Under the pieces are notes generated by a model. The model saw only the letters and a list, made by a program, of their open reading frames with translations. It was not told the origin of the DNA and searched no databases. A program made the position numbers and the translations under genes. From Denitrobaculum tricleocarpae (lineage in GTDB: Bacteria > Pseudomonadota > Alphaproteobacteria > Kiloniellales > Kiloniellaceae), in contig NZ_ML660056.1 in assembly GCF_007004665.1 (NCBI RefSeq), positions 310,001 to 374,000 on the forward strand: 64,000 bases of DNA, given 5' to 3'. Positions 26,624 through 35,332 of the stretch are shown one piece after another; positions within the stretch are counted from its first letter, which is position 1, and every line of letters begins with the position of its first letter.

Positions 26624-27388
26624 CTATACGGCGGCGGACTGCCCGCCATCGATCGTGATGACACTGCCGGTCATGTAACGCGATGCGTCGGAGGCCATCA
26701 ACAGGAGAGCGCCGTCGAGATCGCGCTCCTGACCGAAGCCGCGCTGCGGGATCTTTTTCTTCAGCTTCTCGCCCATCGGGCCGGTGAGAAAGTCCCGATT
26801 GATGTCGGTCTCGATGTAGCCCGGCGCCAGGGCATTGACCCGGATGTTGTAGCGGGCCAGCTCGATCGAGAGGGCGCGGGTCAGGTTCACGACCGCTGCC
26901 TTGGTGGCGCAGTAGCCCGCCAGCTGGCCGGTCGCCCGTTCTCCCAGCACCGACGCGACATTGATGATGGAGCCGCCATGACCCAGGCGCACCATATGCT
27001 GGGCAACCTGCTGCGCCATATGCCAGACGCCGTTCAGGTTGGTGTCGATCACCCGGTCCCACTCTTCGCGCTCCAGCTCCAGGGCCGGTTTCGAGATGGC
27101 GATGCCGGCGTTGTTGACCAGGATCGTGATCGGGCCCAACTCGGTCTCGGCCGTGTCGATACAGGCGCTGATGGAGTTCGGATCCGTAACGTCGAGCCGG
27201 ATCGGGATTGCCCGGCCGTCCTCCGCGCTGATCTTGCGCGCCAGATCGCTGAGGGATTCGGTTCGCCGGGCCGCGATAGCGACCTTGGCCCCCGCGGTGG
27301 CAAGGGTTTGCGCGAAATGGCGGCCCAGGCCGCTGGAAGCGCCGGTGACCAGTGCGACCTGGCCTTCGAGATTGAAGAGAGAATTCAT
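26624..27388 (-). CDS. SDR family oxidoreductase (LvaD-like)
   Basis: A 254-residue classical short-chain dehydrogenase. It has the cofactor motif T-G-A-S-S-G-L-G, the N-N-A-G motif, and the catalytic Ser/Tyr/Lys as S-V-L-G-E-R with Y-C-A-T-K-A. A late glycine-rich ending V-I-T-I-D-G-G is typical of the family. The T-G-A-S-S-G-L-G loop followed by a basic A-A-R-R-T at the end of the second strand suggests NADP(H). It overlaps the upstream ligase stop by 4 bases (ATGA). In the context of ligase, acyl-CoA dehydrogenase and kinase it probably interconverts a keto- and hydroxyacyl-CoA, as LvaD does with levulinyl-CoA. Confidence 0.92.
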   Translation of the reverse strand: MNSLFNLEGQVALVTGASSGLGRHFAQTLATAGAKVAIAARRTESLSDLARKISAEDGRAIPIRLDVTDPNSISACIDTAETELGPITILVNNAGIAISKPALELEREEWDRVIDTNLNGVWHMAQQVAQHMVRLGHGGSIINVASVLGERATGQLAGYCATKAAVVNLTRALSIELARYNIRVNALAPGYIETDINRDFLTGPMGEKLKKKIPQRGFGQERDLDGALLLMASDASRYMTGSVITIDGGQSAAV

Positions 27389-29073
27389 GCGTCTGCGTCC
27401 CCGGTCCGCTGTCTGAGGAGGAATTTTTGAATCTTACCGGTCGAGGTTTTCGGCAAGGGGCCGAAGATCACGGTTTTCGGCAGCTTGAAGCCTGCCATGT
27501 TTTCCCGGCAGAAGGCGATGATCTCGGCTTCGTCGGCAGCTTCGCCGTCTTTCAGGGTCACGAAGGCGCAGGGCGTTTCACCCCAGGTCGCATCGCTCTT
27601 GGCCACCACCGCGGCTTCCAGGACCTTTGGATGCCGGTAGAGCGTGTCCTCGATCTCCAGGCTGGAGATATTCTCGCCGCCCGAAATGATCACGTCCTTG
27701 GCCCGGTCCTTGATCTCGATGTAACCGTCTGGGTGCCGGACCGCCAGATCGCCGCTGTGGAACCAGCCGCCGGAGAGGGCCGCATCGCTGGCCTCGGGGT
27801 TTTTCAGGTAGCCCTTCATCACCGTATTGCCCCGCAGCATCAGCTCGCCCATCGCCTCTCCATCCCAGGCGCATTCTTCCATCGTCTCGGGGTCGGCGAT
27901 CATGATGTCTTCCAGGGTCACCAGGCTCACACCCTGGCGGGCCATCTTGGCCGCCCGGCCCTGCAGGTCCAAGCCGTCCCAGGACTCCTGCCAGGCGCAA
28001 AGGGTGGCGGGACCATAGGTTTCCGTCAGGCCGTAGAGGTGAAGAACCCGGAAACCGTCCTTCTCCATGGCTTCGATCACAGCACTTGGCGGCGCGGCCC
28101 CGCCGGTTGCGATCTCAACCTCGTGATCGAAAGCGACTTTGACGTCCTCAGGCGCATTGGAAAGCATGTTGAGCACGATCGGCGCGCCACACATCTGAGT
28201 CACGCGATGTTCGCGGATCATCGGAAAAATCAGGGCCGGATCAACCTTGCGCAGGCAGACATGGGTGCCGCAGGCCGCGGTCACCGCCCAGGTAAAGGTC
28301 CAGCCGTTGCAGTGAAACATGGGCAGCGTCCAGAGGTAGACGCTTTTGTGCGAGAGACCGAAGGTCACCAGGTTCCCCATGGCGTTCAGGTAAGCGCCCC
28401 GGTGGTGATAAACGACGCCCTTGGGGTTACCGGTCGTGCCCGAAGTATAGAGCAGCGAAATCGCCTGCCATTCGTCTTGGGGCTGCCGGGCGCTAAACTC
28501 AGGATCGCCCTCTGCCAGCAGGGCCTCGTAGGTCACTTCGCCGATCAGCTCGCCGGACTCCGCCAGCGGATCGTCGATGTCGATGACCAGGATCTCGTCC
28601 TCTAAGTCCGCAAGAGCTTCCGAGATCACCGGCGAGAACTCCCGGTCGGTGATCAGGGCTTTCGCTTCCCCGTGTTTGAGCATGAACGCGATCGTCGCCG
28701 CGTCCAGGCGGACGTTCAGCGCATTGAGCACTGCGCCCGACATCGGAATACCATAGTGTGCTTCCAGCATGGCCGGCACGTTCGGTGCCATGATCGCGAC
28801 CGTGTCGCCGGGACCGATACCCCGCTGTGACAAAGATGAGGCAAGTCGACAGGATCGCCGGTAAAAATCCCGGTAATTGACCCGTTGTTCGCCATGAATG
28901 ACGGCAACCTTCTCGGGATAAACCTGCGCGGCGCGCTTCAGGAAGCTGATCGGGGATAATGGCTCATAGTTGGCCGGATTCGCCGTCAGGCCCTGTTCGA
29001 AAATGCAGCCCTGAGCAGTTTGCGTCTTGGCGCCTGCCCTCGTCTCTCCCAAAGATCCTGCCGAACCCGACAT
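27385..29073 (-). CDS. Acyl-CoA synthetase, AMP-dependent (LvaE-like)
   Basis: A 562-residue adenylate-forming ligase that activates a carboxylic acid to its CoA thioester. Motifs seen: Y-T-S-G-T-T-G-N-P-K-G-V (ATP loop), L-Y-G-L-T-E-T-Y-G-P, W-F-H-S-G-D-L-A-V, I-K-D-R-A-K-D-V-I-I-S-G-G-E-N-I-S, and the catalytic lysine in T-S-T-G-K-I-Q-K. The sequence is of the medium/long-chain AlkK type; length and motif order are normal. It is the first gene of the operon. A roughly 260-base gap separates it from the divergent DsbA-like gene, which should contain both promoters. Confidence 0.94.
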   Translation of the reverse strand: MSGSAGSLGETRAGAKTQTAQGCIFEQGLTANPANYEPLSPISFLKRAAQVYPEKVAVIHGEQRVNYRDFYRRSCRLASSLSQRGIGPGDTVAIMAPNVPAMLEAHYGIPMSGAVLNALNVRLDAATIAFMLKHGEAKALITDREFSPVISEALADLEDEILVIDIDDPLAESGELIGEVTYEALLAEGDPEFSARQPQDEWQAISLLYTSGTTGNPKGVVYHHRGAYLNAMGNLVTFGLSHKSVYLWTLPMFHCNGWTFTWAVTAACGTHVCLRKVDPALIFPMIREHRVTQMCGAPIVLNMLSNAPEDVKVAFDHEVEIATGGAAPPSAVIEAMEKDGFRVLHLYGLTETYGPATLCAWQESWDGLDLQGRAAKMARQGVSLVTLEDIMIADPETMEECAWDGEAMGELMLRGNTVMKGYLKNPEASDAALSGGWFHSGDLAVRHPDGYIEIKDRAKDVIISGGENISSLEIEDTLYRHPKVLEAAVVAKSDATWGETPCAFVTLKDGEAADEAEIIAFCRENMAGFKLPKTVIFGPLPKTSTGKIQKFLLRQRTGDADA

Positions 29074-29332
29074 GACGCTTCCAACCCTGACATCGCTTGT
29101 TTTTATACAACCCGTGAAGATTCATGAGCTTCCGGGCCGCGATTAGAGGCCTATGCTTGAATGCTCGGGGTGGAAAGGTCAAGTTTATCCAAGCCATGCC
29201 GGCGTGAATGCGGGGTGGCCTGGAACCATCGAGAATGTGAATGGCCCTCCCGCGTCGCGAATGCGAAACTGCAGAATCCTCGGCGGTCGGCCGAATTCAA
29301 CAGCCAATCTGTAAGCTCAAGGATCTAACACC

Positions 29333-29974
29333 ATGGAACTGGACATCTTTTCGGACACGATCTGCCCCTGGTGTTTGATCGGCAAGCGCCGTCTGGAGCG
29401 CGCCTTGGCGGAGCGGCCGCAACCCGGCCTGAAGATCCGCTGGCGGGCCTTTCAGCTCAATCCCGATATGCCAACCGGCGGCATGGACCGGACGCTCTAT
29501 CTGGAAACCAAGTTCGGCGGTCCGGAAAATGCGCGCAGCGTCTACGACCGTATCCGCGAGGCCGGCGCGAGTGAGAACATCGATTTCAATTTCGACGGCA
29601 TCAGCCACACCCCGAACACGGTCGATTCGCACCGCCTGATCCGCTACGCCGAGCGCCATGACTGCCAGGACGCGGTAGTTGAGGCCCTGTTCCAGGCCTA
29701 CTTCATCGACGGTCAAAACATCGGCGATCACGGGGTTCTGGCTTCCGTGGCTAGTGCCAGCGGCCTGGACGAGGAAACCGTCCGTGCCTATCTGGCCTCC
29801 GGCGAAGATGCCGAAGCCATCCGCGCCGAAGATGCCGAGGCGCGCGCGGTCGGGATCAACGGCGTCCCCTGCTTCATCTTCAACGGCCGCCACGCCCTGC
29901 CCGGAGCGCAATCGCCGGAGGTCTTCTATCAGCTCTTCGATTTGGCACGGGAAGAGGCGCAACCCGTGACCTGA
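29333..29974 (+). CDS. DsbA-family oxidoreductase, FrnE-like
   Basis: A 213-residue thioredoxin-fold protein without a signal peptide, hence cytoplasmic. The active site is C-P-W-C at residues 11-14 (I-C-P-W-C-L-I-G-K). The helical insertion and the late N-G-V-P-C-F-I-F cis-proline loop match the FrnE/2-hydroxychromene-carboxylate isomerase branch of the DsbA family. An AAGGA 9 bases before the ATG supports the start. Such proteins act in cytoplasmic disulfide exchange or in polyketide-like isomerisation. The exact reaction cannot be decided. It is divergent from the acyl-CoA ligase operon. Confidence 0.92.
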   Translation: MELDIFSDTICPWCLIGKRRLERALAERPQPGLKIRWRAFQLNPDMPTGGMDRTLYLETKFGGPENARSVYDRIREAGASENIDFNFDGISHTPNTVDSHRLIRYAERHDCQDAVVEALFQAYFIDGQNIGDHGVLASVASASGLDEETVRAYLASGEDAEAIRAEDAEARAVGINGVPCFIFNGRHALPGAQSPEVFYQLFDLAREEAQPVT

Positions 29975-29985
29975 ACGGTGGCGGG

Positions 29986-30873
29986 TTAGAGTTCAGCCCT
30001 CAGAAAATCGATGAAGGCCCTGACCCGTGGGATCTTTTGCCTGCCGGGCGCGACCAGTGCCGTGATGGGTTGCGGGTCGGGGTCGTGATGACCTTCGAGC
30101 AAGGAGACAAGCCGGCCATCGGCAAGAGCGTCCGCACCCAGAAAGTCGCCCAGGCGGATGATCCCGGCGCCGGCGATCGCCATGCGCAACAGGCTTTCGG
30201 CGCTGTCCGACCTCACGCTGCCTGAAACCGCCAGATCGATCCTTCGGGCGTCCTGATACATCGGCCAGACCGCCTGTCGGGAAAAGCCCCTCAGGAGCAA
30301 GCAGTTATGCTGCGTGAGTTCTTGTGCCGTTTCGGGTTTCCCATGCTTTGCGAGGTAATCGGGACTGGCGGCGATAACTCGCCTTACAGTGCCGATCCTG
30401 ACCGCAATGAGGTCGCTGTCGTTCAAGGGGCCGACCCGGATGGTGACATCGTTCTGCGCTGCGATCGGATCGATACGTTGGTCACTCACCGAGACGTCGA
30501 GCGCGATTTCGGGATATCGCTCCAGCAACCGAGGCAGCAGCGGCGAGAGCTTATGGTTGGCGAATGCTGTCCCGGAGTTTATCCGAAGCTCTCCGCGCGG
30601 CCGGCCAAGCGTGCTGGAAACCTCGGCCTCTGCCGCCTCTGCGAGTGCGAGCATATCCCGTGCATAGCCGAGAAAGGCCTCTCCTTCCGGGGTGAGGACC
30701 AGGCTGCGCGTTGAACGCTGCAAGAGCTTTACGCGGAGCCGGTCCTCAAGACGGGACACGACCCGGGACACCCCGGAGGCTGTGAATCCGGTTTCCTCCG
30801 CAACTGCGGCGAAGCTCCCAAGCTCCACCACCCGAAGGAAGGTTGCGATTTCAGGAGTGAGTGATTGCTTCAT
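29986..30873 (-). CDS. LysR family transcriptional regulator
   Basis: A 295-residue regulator. The N-terminal winged helix-turn-helix (F-L-R-V-V-E-L-G-S-F-A-A-V-A-E-E-T-G-F-T-A-S-G-V) is followed by a linker helix and a periplasmic-binding-protein-like effector domain. The latter has G-E-L-R-I-N-S-G, D-V-S-V-S-D, D-V-T-I-R-V-G-P-L and the C-terminal A-L-V-A-P-G. It is close to the subfamily that often controls adjacent oxidoreductases. It is divergent from the tautomerase gene, with 107 bases between the starts, the usual position for a LysR regulator and its target. Confidence 0.94.
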   Translation of the reverse strand: MKQSLTPEIATFLRVVELGSFAAVAEETGFTASGVSRVVSRLEDRLRVKLLQRSTRSLVLTPEGEAFLGYARDMLALAEAAEAEVSSTLGRPRGELRINSGTAFANHKLSPLLPRLLERYPEIALDVSVSDQRIDPIAAQNDVTIRVGPLNDSDLIAVRIGTVRRVIAASPDYLAKHGKPETAQELTQHNCLLLRGFSRQAVWPMYQDARRIDLAVSGSVRSDSAESLLRMAIAGAGIIRLGDFLGADALADGRLVSLLEGHHDPDPQPITALVAPGRQKIPRVRAFIDFLRAEL

Positions 30874-30980
30874 TCAAGACAATTCAGCAAGACAAAAACG
30901 TAAAATGACGATTTTTCATCAAAATAGTCTGGAATAGAAAGATGGTCTTGTCGTTAAAATTCGTCAAAAGGGAAACAGCT

Positions 30981-31406
30981 ATGCCTCTCGTTCGATTTTC
31001 TGTCCCCGCTGCGCTCTCCGCTGCTAAAACCCGCGCTCTGGCGGATGCCGTGCACGACGGACTGGTGGCGACCTGCGCCGTGCCGGTGAAGGACCGCTTT
31101 CACCTGATTTCCGTCTTTCCCCCGGAACGGATGGACCTCGACCCGTCCTTCCCCGACGTCAAGCGCACGACAGAGGCGTCGGTCGTGGACATTCTCTTCC
31201 TGGAGGGCCGGACGAATGCGCAGCGCGCAGACCTCTTCCGGCATATCGCGGCGGGCGCAATGGCGGCGGGTTTTCAGGGTGACGACATCATGATCGCGCT
31301 GACGGAAAACGCGACGACCGATTGGTCGTTGGGCTATGGGCGCAGTTACGGCGACGCTCATGGCGCGTCAGATGAACTTTTACCTGCATCGACAGCAGAA
31401 AAGTAA
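30981..31406 (+). CDS. Tautomerase family protein (4-OT-like superfamily)
   Basis: A 141-residue protein beginning M-P-L-V-R-F. After removal of Met the N-terminal proline (Pro2) would be the catalytic base of the tautomerase superfamily. The single chain holds two beta-alpha-beta units: residues 2-60 and a second unit around V-V-D-I-L-F-L-E-G-R-T. The length matches the YrdN-type two-unit tautomerases. The longer frame from 30942 is rejected because it would bury Pro2; AAGGGAA lies 9 bases before the chosen start. Divergent from the LysR gene and likely under its control. Substrate is not known. Confidence 0.85.
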   Translation: MPLVRFSVPAALSAAKTRALADAVHDGLVATCAVPVKDRFHLISVFPPERMDLDPSFPDVKRTTEASVVDILFLEGRTNAQRADLFRHIAAGAMAAGFQGDDIMIALTENATTDWSLGYGRSYGDAHGASDELLPASTAEK

Positions 31407-31430
31407 AGCGTGATAAGAGGTTAAAGAGAG

Positions 31431-34400
31431 CTATGCGCGCGCGGCCTTCACCAGACTGGTCAGCATCATGCGCACGCCCTTAACCCGCGCCTTGGCGTCG
31501 GTCCAGGCGCGTTTGTAGACCAGCTTATGGTCCGGGCGCAGGTTGACGATCCCAGCCTGGGACTGGATATAGCCGATCAGCTTGGCCGGATTGGCGAACT
31601 GATCGTTGTGGAAGGCGACCACGGCGCCCTTGGGGCCGGCGTCGACCTTGATCACGCCGGCATCCCGGCAGAGCTGTTTGATGGCCATGATATCCAGCAG
31701 GTTCTCGACCTCTTCCGGCAAATCGCCGAAGCGGTCGATGAGTTCGGCGGCAAAACCCTCGATTTCCGTTCGGGTGACCAGCTCCGACAGGCGGCGGTAG
31801 AGGCCGAGACGCACGTTGAGGTCGGTGACGTAACGCTCTGGAATCAGGACCGAAGTGCCAACATTGATCTGCGGCGTCCAGCCTTTGGCTTCCTGCTCCT
31901 CGTCCGCCCGGCCCCCGCTTTTGGCCACCGCGACCGCCTCCTCGAGCATCTGCTGGTAAAGCTCGATCCCGACCTCGCGGATGTGGCCGGACTGTTCCTC
32001 GCCCAGCAAGTTTCCGGCACCGCGAATATCCATGTCGTGGCTGGCAAGGGTGAAGCCCGCCCCAAGGCTATCAAGGGTCTGCATGACATTCAGGCGCTTC
32101 TCCGCGGCTGTGCTCAGCAGGCGGCCTGGCGGCAGGGTGAGATAGGCGTAGCCACGGGTCTTGGAGCGCCCGATGCGACCGCGGATCTGATAAAGCTGGG
32201 CCAACCCGAACATGTCGGCCCGATGGACGATCATGGTGTTAGCGCTCGGTATATCCAGGCCGGATTCGATGATGTTGGTGGAAAGCAGCACATCGTACTG
32301 ATGGTCGTAGAAGGCGGTCATGACTGCCTCCAGCTCGCTTGGAGCAAGCTGACCATGCGCCACCGCCACCTTCACTTCGGGCACCAGTTTCGCCAGGCGT
32401 TCCTTCAGCTCGGCGATGTCGGCCAGGCGGGGACAGACGTAGAAGGTCTGGCCGCCGCGGTAGTGCTCGCGCAGGATCGCCTCGCGCACAATGACCGGGT
32501 CATAGGGGAGAACGAAGGTGCGGACGGCCAGGCGGTCGACCGGCGGCGTCGCGATCAGGCTCATTTCCTTCACGCCAGACATGGCCAGCTGAAGGGTGCG
32601 CGGAATCGGGGTCGCGGTCAGGGTCAGGACGTGCACGTCCTCGCGGATCTGTTTCAGACGTTCCTTCTGCTTCACGCCGAAATGCTGCTCCTCGTCGACG
32701 ATCAAGAGACCGAGGTCGCGGAAGCGTACGCTTTTGCCCAGAAGCGCATGGGTGCCGACCACGATCTCGACGGTGCCCTTCTCCAGGCCCGCCCGGGCGT
32801 CGCTGGCGTCCTTGGCGGTCACCAGCCGGGAAAGCTGTACCACGCGTACAGGCAGGCCGTTGAAGCGGTCTGCGAAGGTCTTGTAGTGCTGTCGGGCCAG
32901 GAGCGTTGTCGGCACCACGACGGCCACCTGTTTGCCGGCCATCACAGCGATAAAGGCCGCGCGCAGGGCGACTTCCGTCTTGCCGAAGCCCACATCACCG
33001 CACACGAGCCGGTCCATGGGTTTGCCCGATCCCAGATCATCCAGGATATCTTCGATCGCCCGCAACTGATCTTCGGTTTCAGGAAACGGGAAACGGGCGG
33101 CGAACTCGTCGTAGATGCCTTCCGGCGGCACCAGGGAGTCAGCAGTTCTAAGGGCACGAGCCGCGGCGATCTTGATCAGTTCGTCGGCGATCGCCTTTAT
33201 GCGCTGTTTGACCCGGGCCTTACGGGATTGCCAGCCGCCGCCGCCGAGGCGGTCCAGCTCGACCGAGCTGTCTTCCGAACCGAAGCGCGACAGCACCTCG
33301 ATGTTTTCCACAGGCACGAAGAGCTTGTCGCCACCGTGATAGATCACCTTCAGGCAATCATGCGGCGCACCGCCGACCTCAATGGTCTCTAGCCCTTCGT
33401 AGCGGCCGATCCCGTGATCGACGTGAACCACCAGATCCTGCGCCTGCAGGGTCGAAACCTCGGTCAGGAAGTTTTCAGACCGCCGCCGTTTCTTCTGCTG
33501 GCGCCCGATACGCTCGCCCAAAATGTCCTGCTCGGTGACCAGGGTGAATTCGGGCGTGGCGAAGCCGTGATCGATCTCCAGGGTAATCAGCGCAACTGAT
33601 GCAGCGTCCAGAGCGAGAGCGCCGGACCAGGTCTCGGCAGGGGTCAGTCCGCCCTGCCCGTGCTCACGCAGCAGGTTCCCGAGGCGGTCGCGGGCGCCGT
33701 CGCTGAAGGCCGCCACGATCACCCGCCGGTTCTGCGACTGCTCCTGGACGATAAACTTACGGACGGCATCGAAGACATTGACGTCGTCCTGAGCCCGAGC
33801 TTCAGAAAAATTCTCTCCCGCCCTGGCCTCTGCATCGACGATACCGGGCAGGTCTTCAGGCAATGCAAAGGGCGTAAAGTGGCCGCCCCTGACCCGCGCC
33901 AGGTTCTTGTCCCACTCATCCGCGCTCAGATAGAGCTGCGTGGGCGGCAGCGGTTTATAGGGTGCGCCTCCGGCATCGCGGACCGATGCCATGGTTTTTC
34001 TGGCACCATAGAAATCGTCGATGGCTTCCCAGCGCGCATCCCGTGCTTCCGTCGCCTGATGATCCAGCAGGACGATGGGATCGGGCAGGTAATCGAGCAG
34101 GGTCTCGAGCTCGGCGTGAAAGAGCGGCAGCCAATGCTCCATGCCGGGGTGAATCCGGCCATCGGAAATGGATTCGTACAACGGATCGTCACGCGACACG
34201 GCACCGAAGCTCTCCCGGTAGCCGGAACGGAAGCGCTCCACCGCGTCGGGTGTCAGGGTGATTTCCCCCACCGGCTTCAGGCTGGCGCGCTCCAGGCGCC
34301 CGGTGGTCAACTGCGTGAGAGGGTCAAACCGGCGAATGCTCTCGATTTCGTCGCCGAAAAAGTCGAGGCGAACCGGCTGTTCGGCGCCTGGTGGGAAGAT

Positions 34401-34949
34401 GTCGACGATCCCGCCGCGGATAGCGAACTCTCCGGCCTCGCCGACCGTCTCCGTCCGGATGTAGCCATTGGAGGCAAGAAATGACTGAAGATCGGCGGTC
34501 TCGATCCTGGTTCCCGCTGCGATCTCCTTGAGCCGGCCGGTGAAGGTCGCACGCGGCGGGACTCGCTGCATCAGGGCATTAACCGTGGTCGCGATGACAC
34601 GTGCCGGCCCTGTCGCGCTCTCCGGGTTCTCGCCAGCGGTCACGATATCGGTCAGAACATCGACCCGCCGCGCCAGGATATCCCGGTGCGGACTGACCCG
34701 GTCGTACGGCAGGCAATCCCAGGCCGGAAAACTGCGGATTTCGGCGTCGGGCGCGAAAAAGCCGAGCACGGACTCCATTTTGGCCATACGGGTGTCGTCG
34801 CGTGCCACAAATATGATGGTTCCACCGGGATTGGACGCACAAAGCTGCGCAACGGTCAGGGCATCGACACCCTCCGGGGCATTCGCGATCTGATGACGGA
34901 GCGGAGGGTTTTGATCGGCGGAATCAAGAAGAGACTTTAAAAACTTCAA
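31431..34949 (-). CDS. mfd: Transcription-repair coupling factor
   Basis: A 1172-residue SF2 translocase that removes RNA polymerase stalled at lesions and recruits UvrA. The N-terminal UvrB-homology region (S-F-P-A-W-D-C-L-P-Y-D-R-V-S-P-H) is followed by the RNA polymerase interaction domain (D-L-V-V-H-V-D-H-G-I-G-R-Y-E-G-L). The helicase motor has Walker A G-D-V-G-F-G-K-T-E, Walker B D-E-E-Q-H-F-G-V, T-A-T-P-I-P-R-T-L and the motif VI region Q-I-R-G-R-I-G-R-S. A C-terminal TRCF domain closes the protein. Length and order are standard. The start overlaps the sdhE stop by 4 bases. Confidence 0.97.
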   Translation of the reverse strand: MKFLKSLLDSADQNPPLRHQIANAPEGVDALTVAQLCASNPGGTIIFVARDDTRMAKMESVLGFFAPDAEIRSFPAWDCLPYDRVSPHRDILARRVDVLTDIVTAGENPESATGPARVIATTVNALMQRVPPRATFTGRLKEIAAGTRIETADLQSFLASNGYIRTETVGEAGEFAIRGGIVDIFPPGAEQPVRLDFFGDEIESIRRFDPLTQLTTGRLERASLKPVGEITLTPDAVERFRSGYRESFGAVSRDDPLYESISDGRIHPGMEHWLPLFHAELETLLDYLPDPIVLLDHQATEARDARWEAIDDFYGARKTMASVRDAGGAPYKPLPPTQLYLSADEWDKNLARVRGGHFTPFALPEDLPGIVDAEARAGENFSEARAQDDVNVFDAVRKFIVQEQSQNRRVIVAAFSDGARDRLGNLLREHGQGGLTPAETWSGALALDAASVALITLEIDHGFATPEFTLVTEQDILGERIGRQQKKRRRSENFLTEVSTLQAQDLVVHVDHGIGRYEGLETIEVGGAPHDCLKVIYHGGDKLFVPVENIEVLSRFGSEDSSVELDRLGGGGWQSRKARVKQRIKAIADELIKIAAARALRTADSLVPPEGIYDEFAARFPFPETEDQLRAIEDILDDLGSGKPMDRLVCGDVGFGKTEVALRAAFIAVMAGKQVAVVVPTTLLARQHYKTFADRFNGLPVRVVQLSRLVTAKDASDARAGLEKGTVEIVVGTHALLGKSVRFRDLGLLIVDEEQHFGVKQKERLKQIREDVHVLTLTATPIPRTLQLAMSGVKEMSLIATPPVDRLAVRTFVLPYDPVIVREAILREHYRGGQTFYVCPRLADIAELKERLAKLVPEVKVAVAHGQLAPSELEAVMTAFYDHQYDVLLSTNIIESGLDIPSANTMIVHRADMFGLAQLYQIRGRIGRSKTRGYAYLTLPPGRLLSTAAEKRLNVMQTLDSLGAGFTLASHDMDIRGAGNLLGEEQSGHIREVGIELYQQMLEEAVAVAKSGGRADEEQEAKGWTPQINVGTSVLIPERYVTDLNVRLGLYRRLSELVTRTEIEGFAAELIDRFGDLPEEVENLLDIMAIKQLCRDAGVIKVDAGPKGAVVAFHNDQFANPAKLIGYIQSQAGIVNLRPDHKLVYKRAWTDAKARVKGVRMMLTSLVKAARA

Positions 34950-35218
34950 GGCTTTTCAGGTGTGTAACGAAAGTTCAGGAGAAGTTCGGTGACGTCGCTC
35001 AGCAGGTCTTCGGGCGGCTGCGACTCACCGGTGAACCACTGATAGAGCACAGGATCGGGTTGATCCAGGATAACTTCGTAGCGATCGAGTTGAGCGCTAT
35101 CCATAGCGTCCAGATGCTGTTCGGCGAAGTTCCCGAGCAGCAGATCGGTTTCCTTGGTTCCCCGATGCCAGCTTCTGAATTTCAGTTGCTTACGGCGTTT
35201 GGTTAAGTCGTCACTCAT
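34946..35218 (-). CDS. sdhE: Succinate dehydrogenase assembly factor 2 (FAD assembly factor)
   Basis: A 90-residue protein of the SdhE/Sdh5 family that assists covalent FAD attachment to SdhA. It has the diagnostic R-S-W-H-R-G-T-K-E-T-D-L-L-L-G near the N-terminus, usually written R-x-x-R-R-G-x-x-E-x-D, here with His in place of Arg. It also has the helix F-A-E-Q-H-L-D-A-M and L-D-Q-P-D-P-V-L-Y-Q-W. The frame stays open 27 codons upstream, but ATG 35218 gives the family length. It overlaps mfd by 4 bases, a common alphaproteobacterial arrangement. Confidence 0.93.
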   Translation of the reverse strand: MSDDLTKRRKQLKFRSWHRGTKETDLLLGNFAEQHLDAMDSAQLDRYEVILDQPDPVLYQWFTGESQPPEDLLSDVTELLLNFRYTPEKP

Positions 35219-35332
35219 GGCTTCACCGATCGTTACACGTGGGTTGGTCGCTGGACTTAGCGGGTGTGAGGTGAGAACTGTACGCTCGTCAGGCTGCATT
35301 CAAGCAGTGATTTGAGCACAGGCCTGATCCCG

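Noticed and set aside
31527-33392. 621-codon plus-strand frame inside mfd
   Set aside because: Shadow frame caused by codon bias of mfd on the other strand; no recognisable domain.
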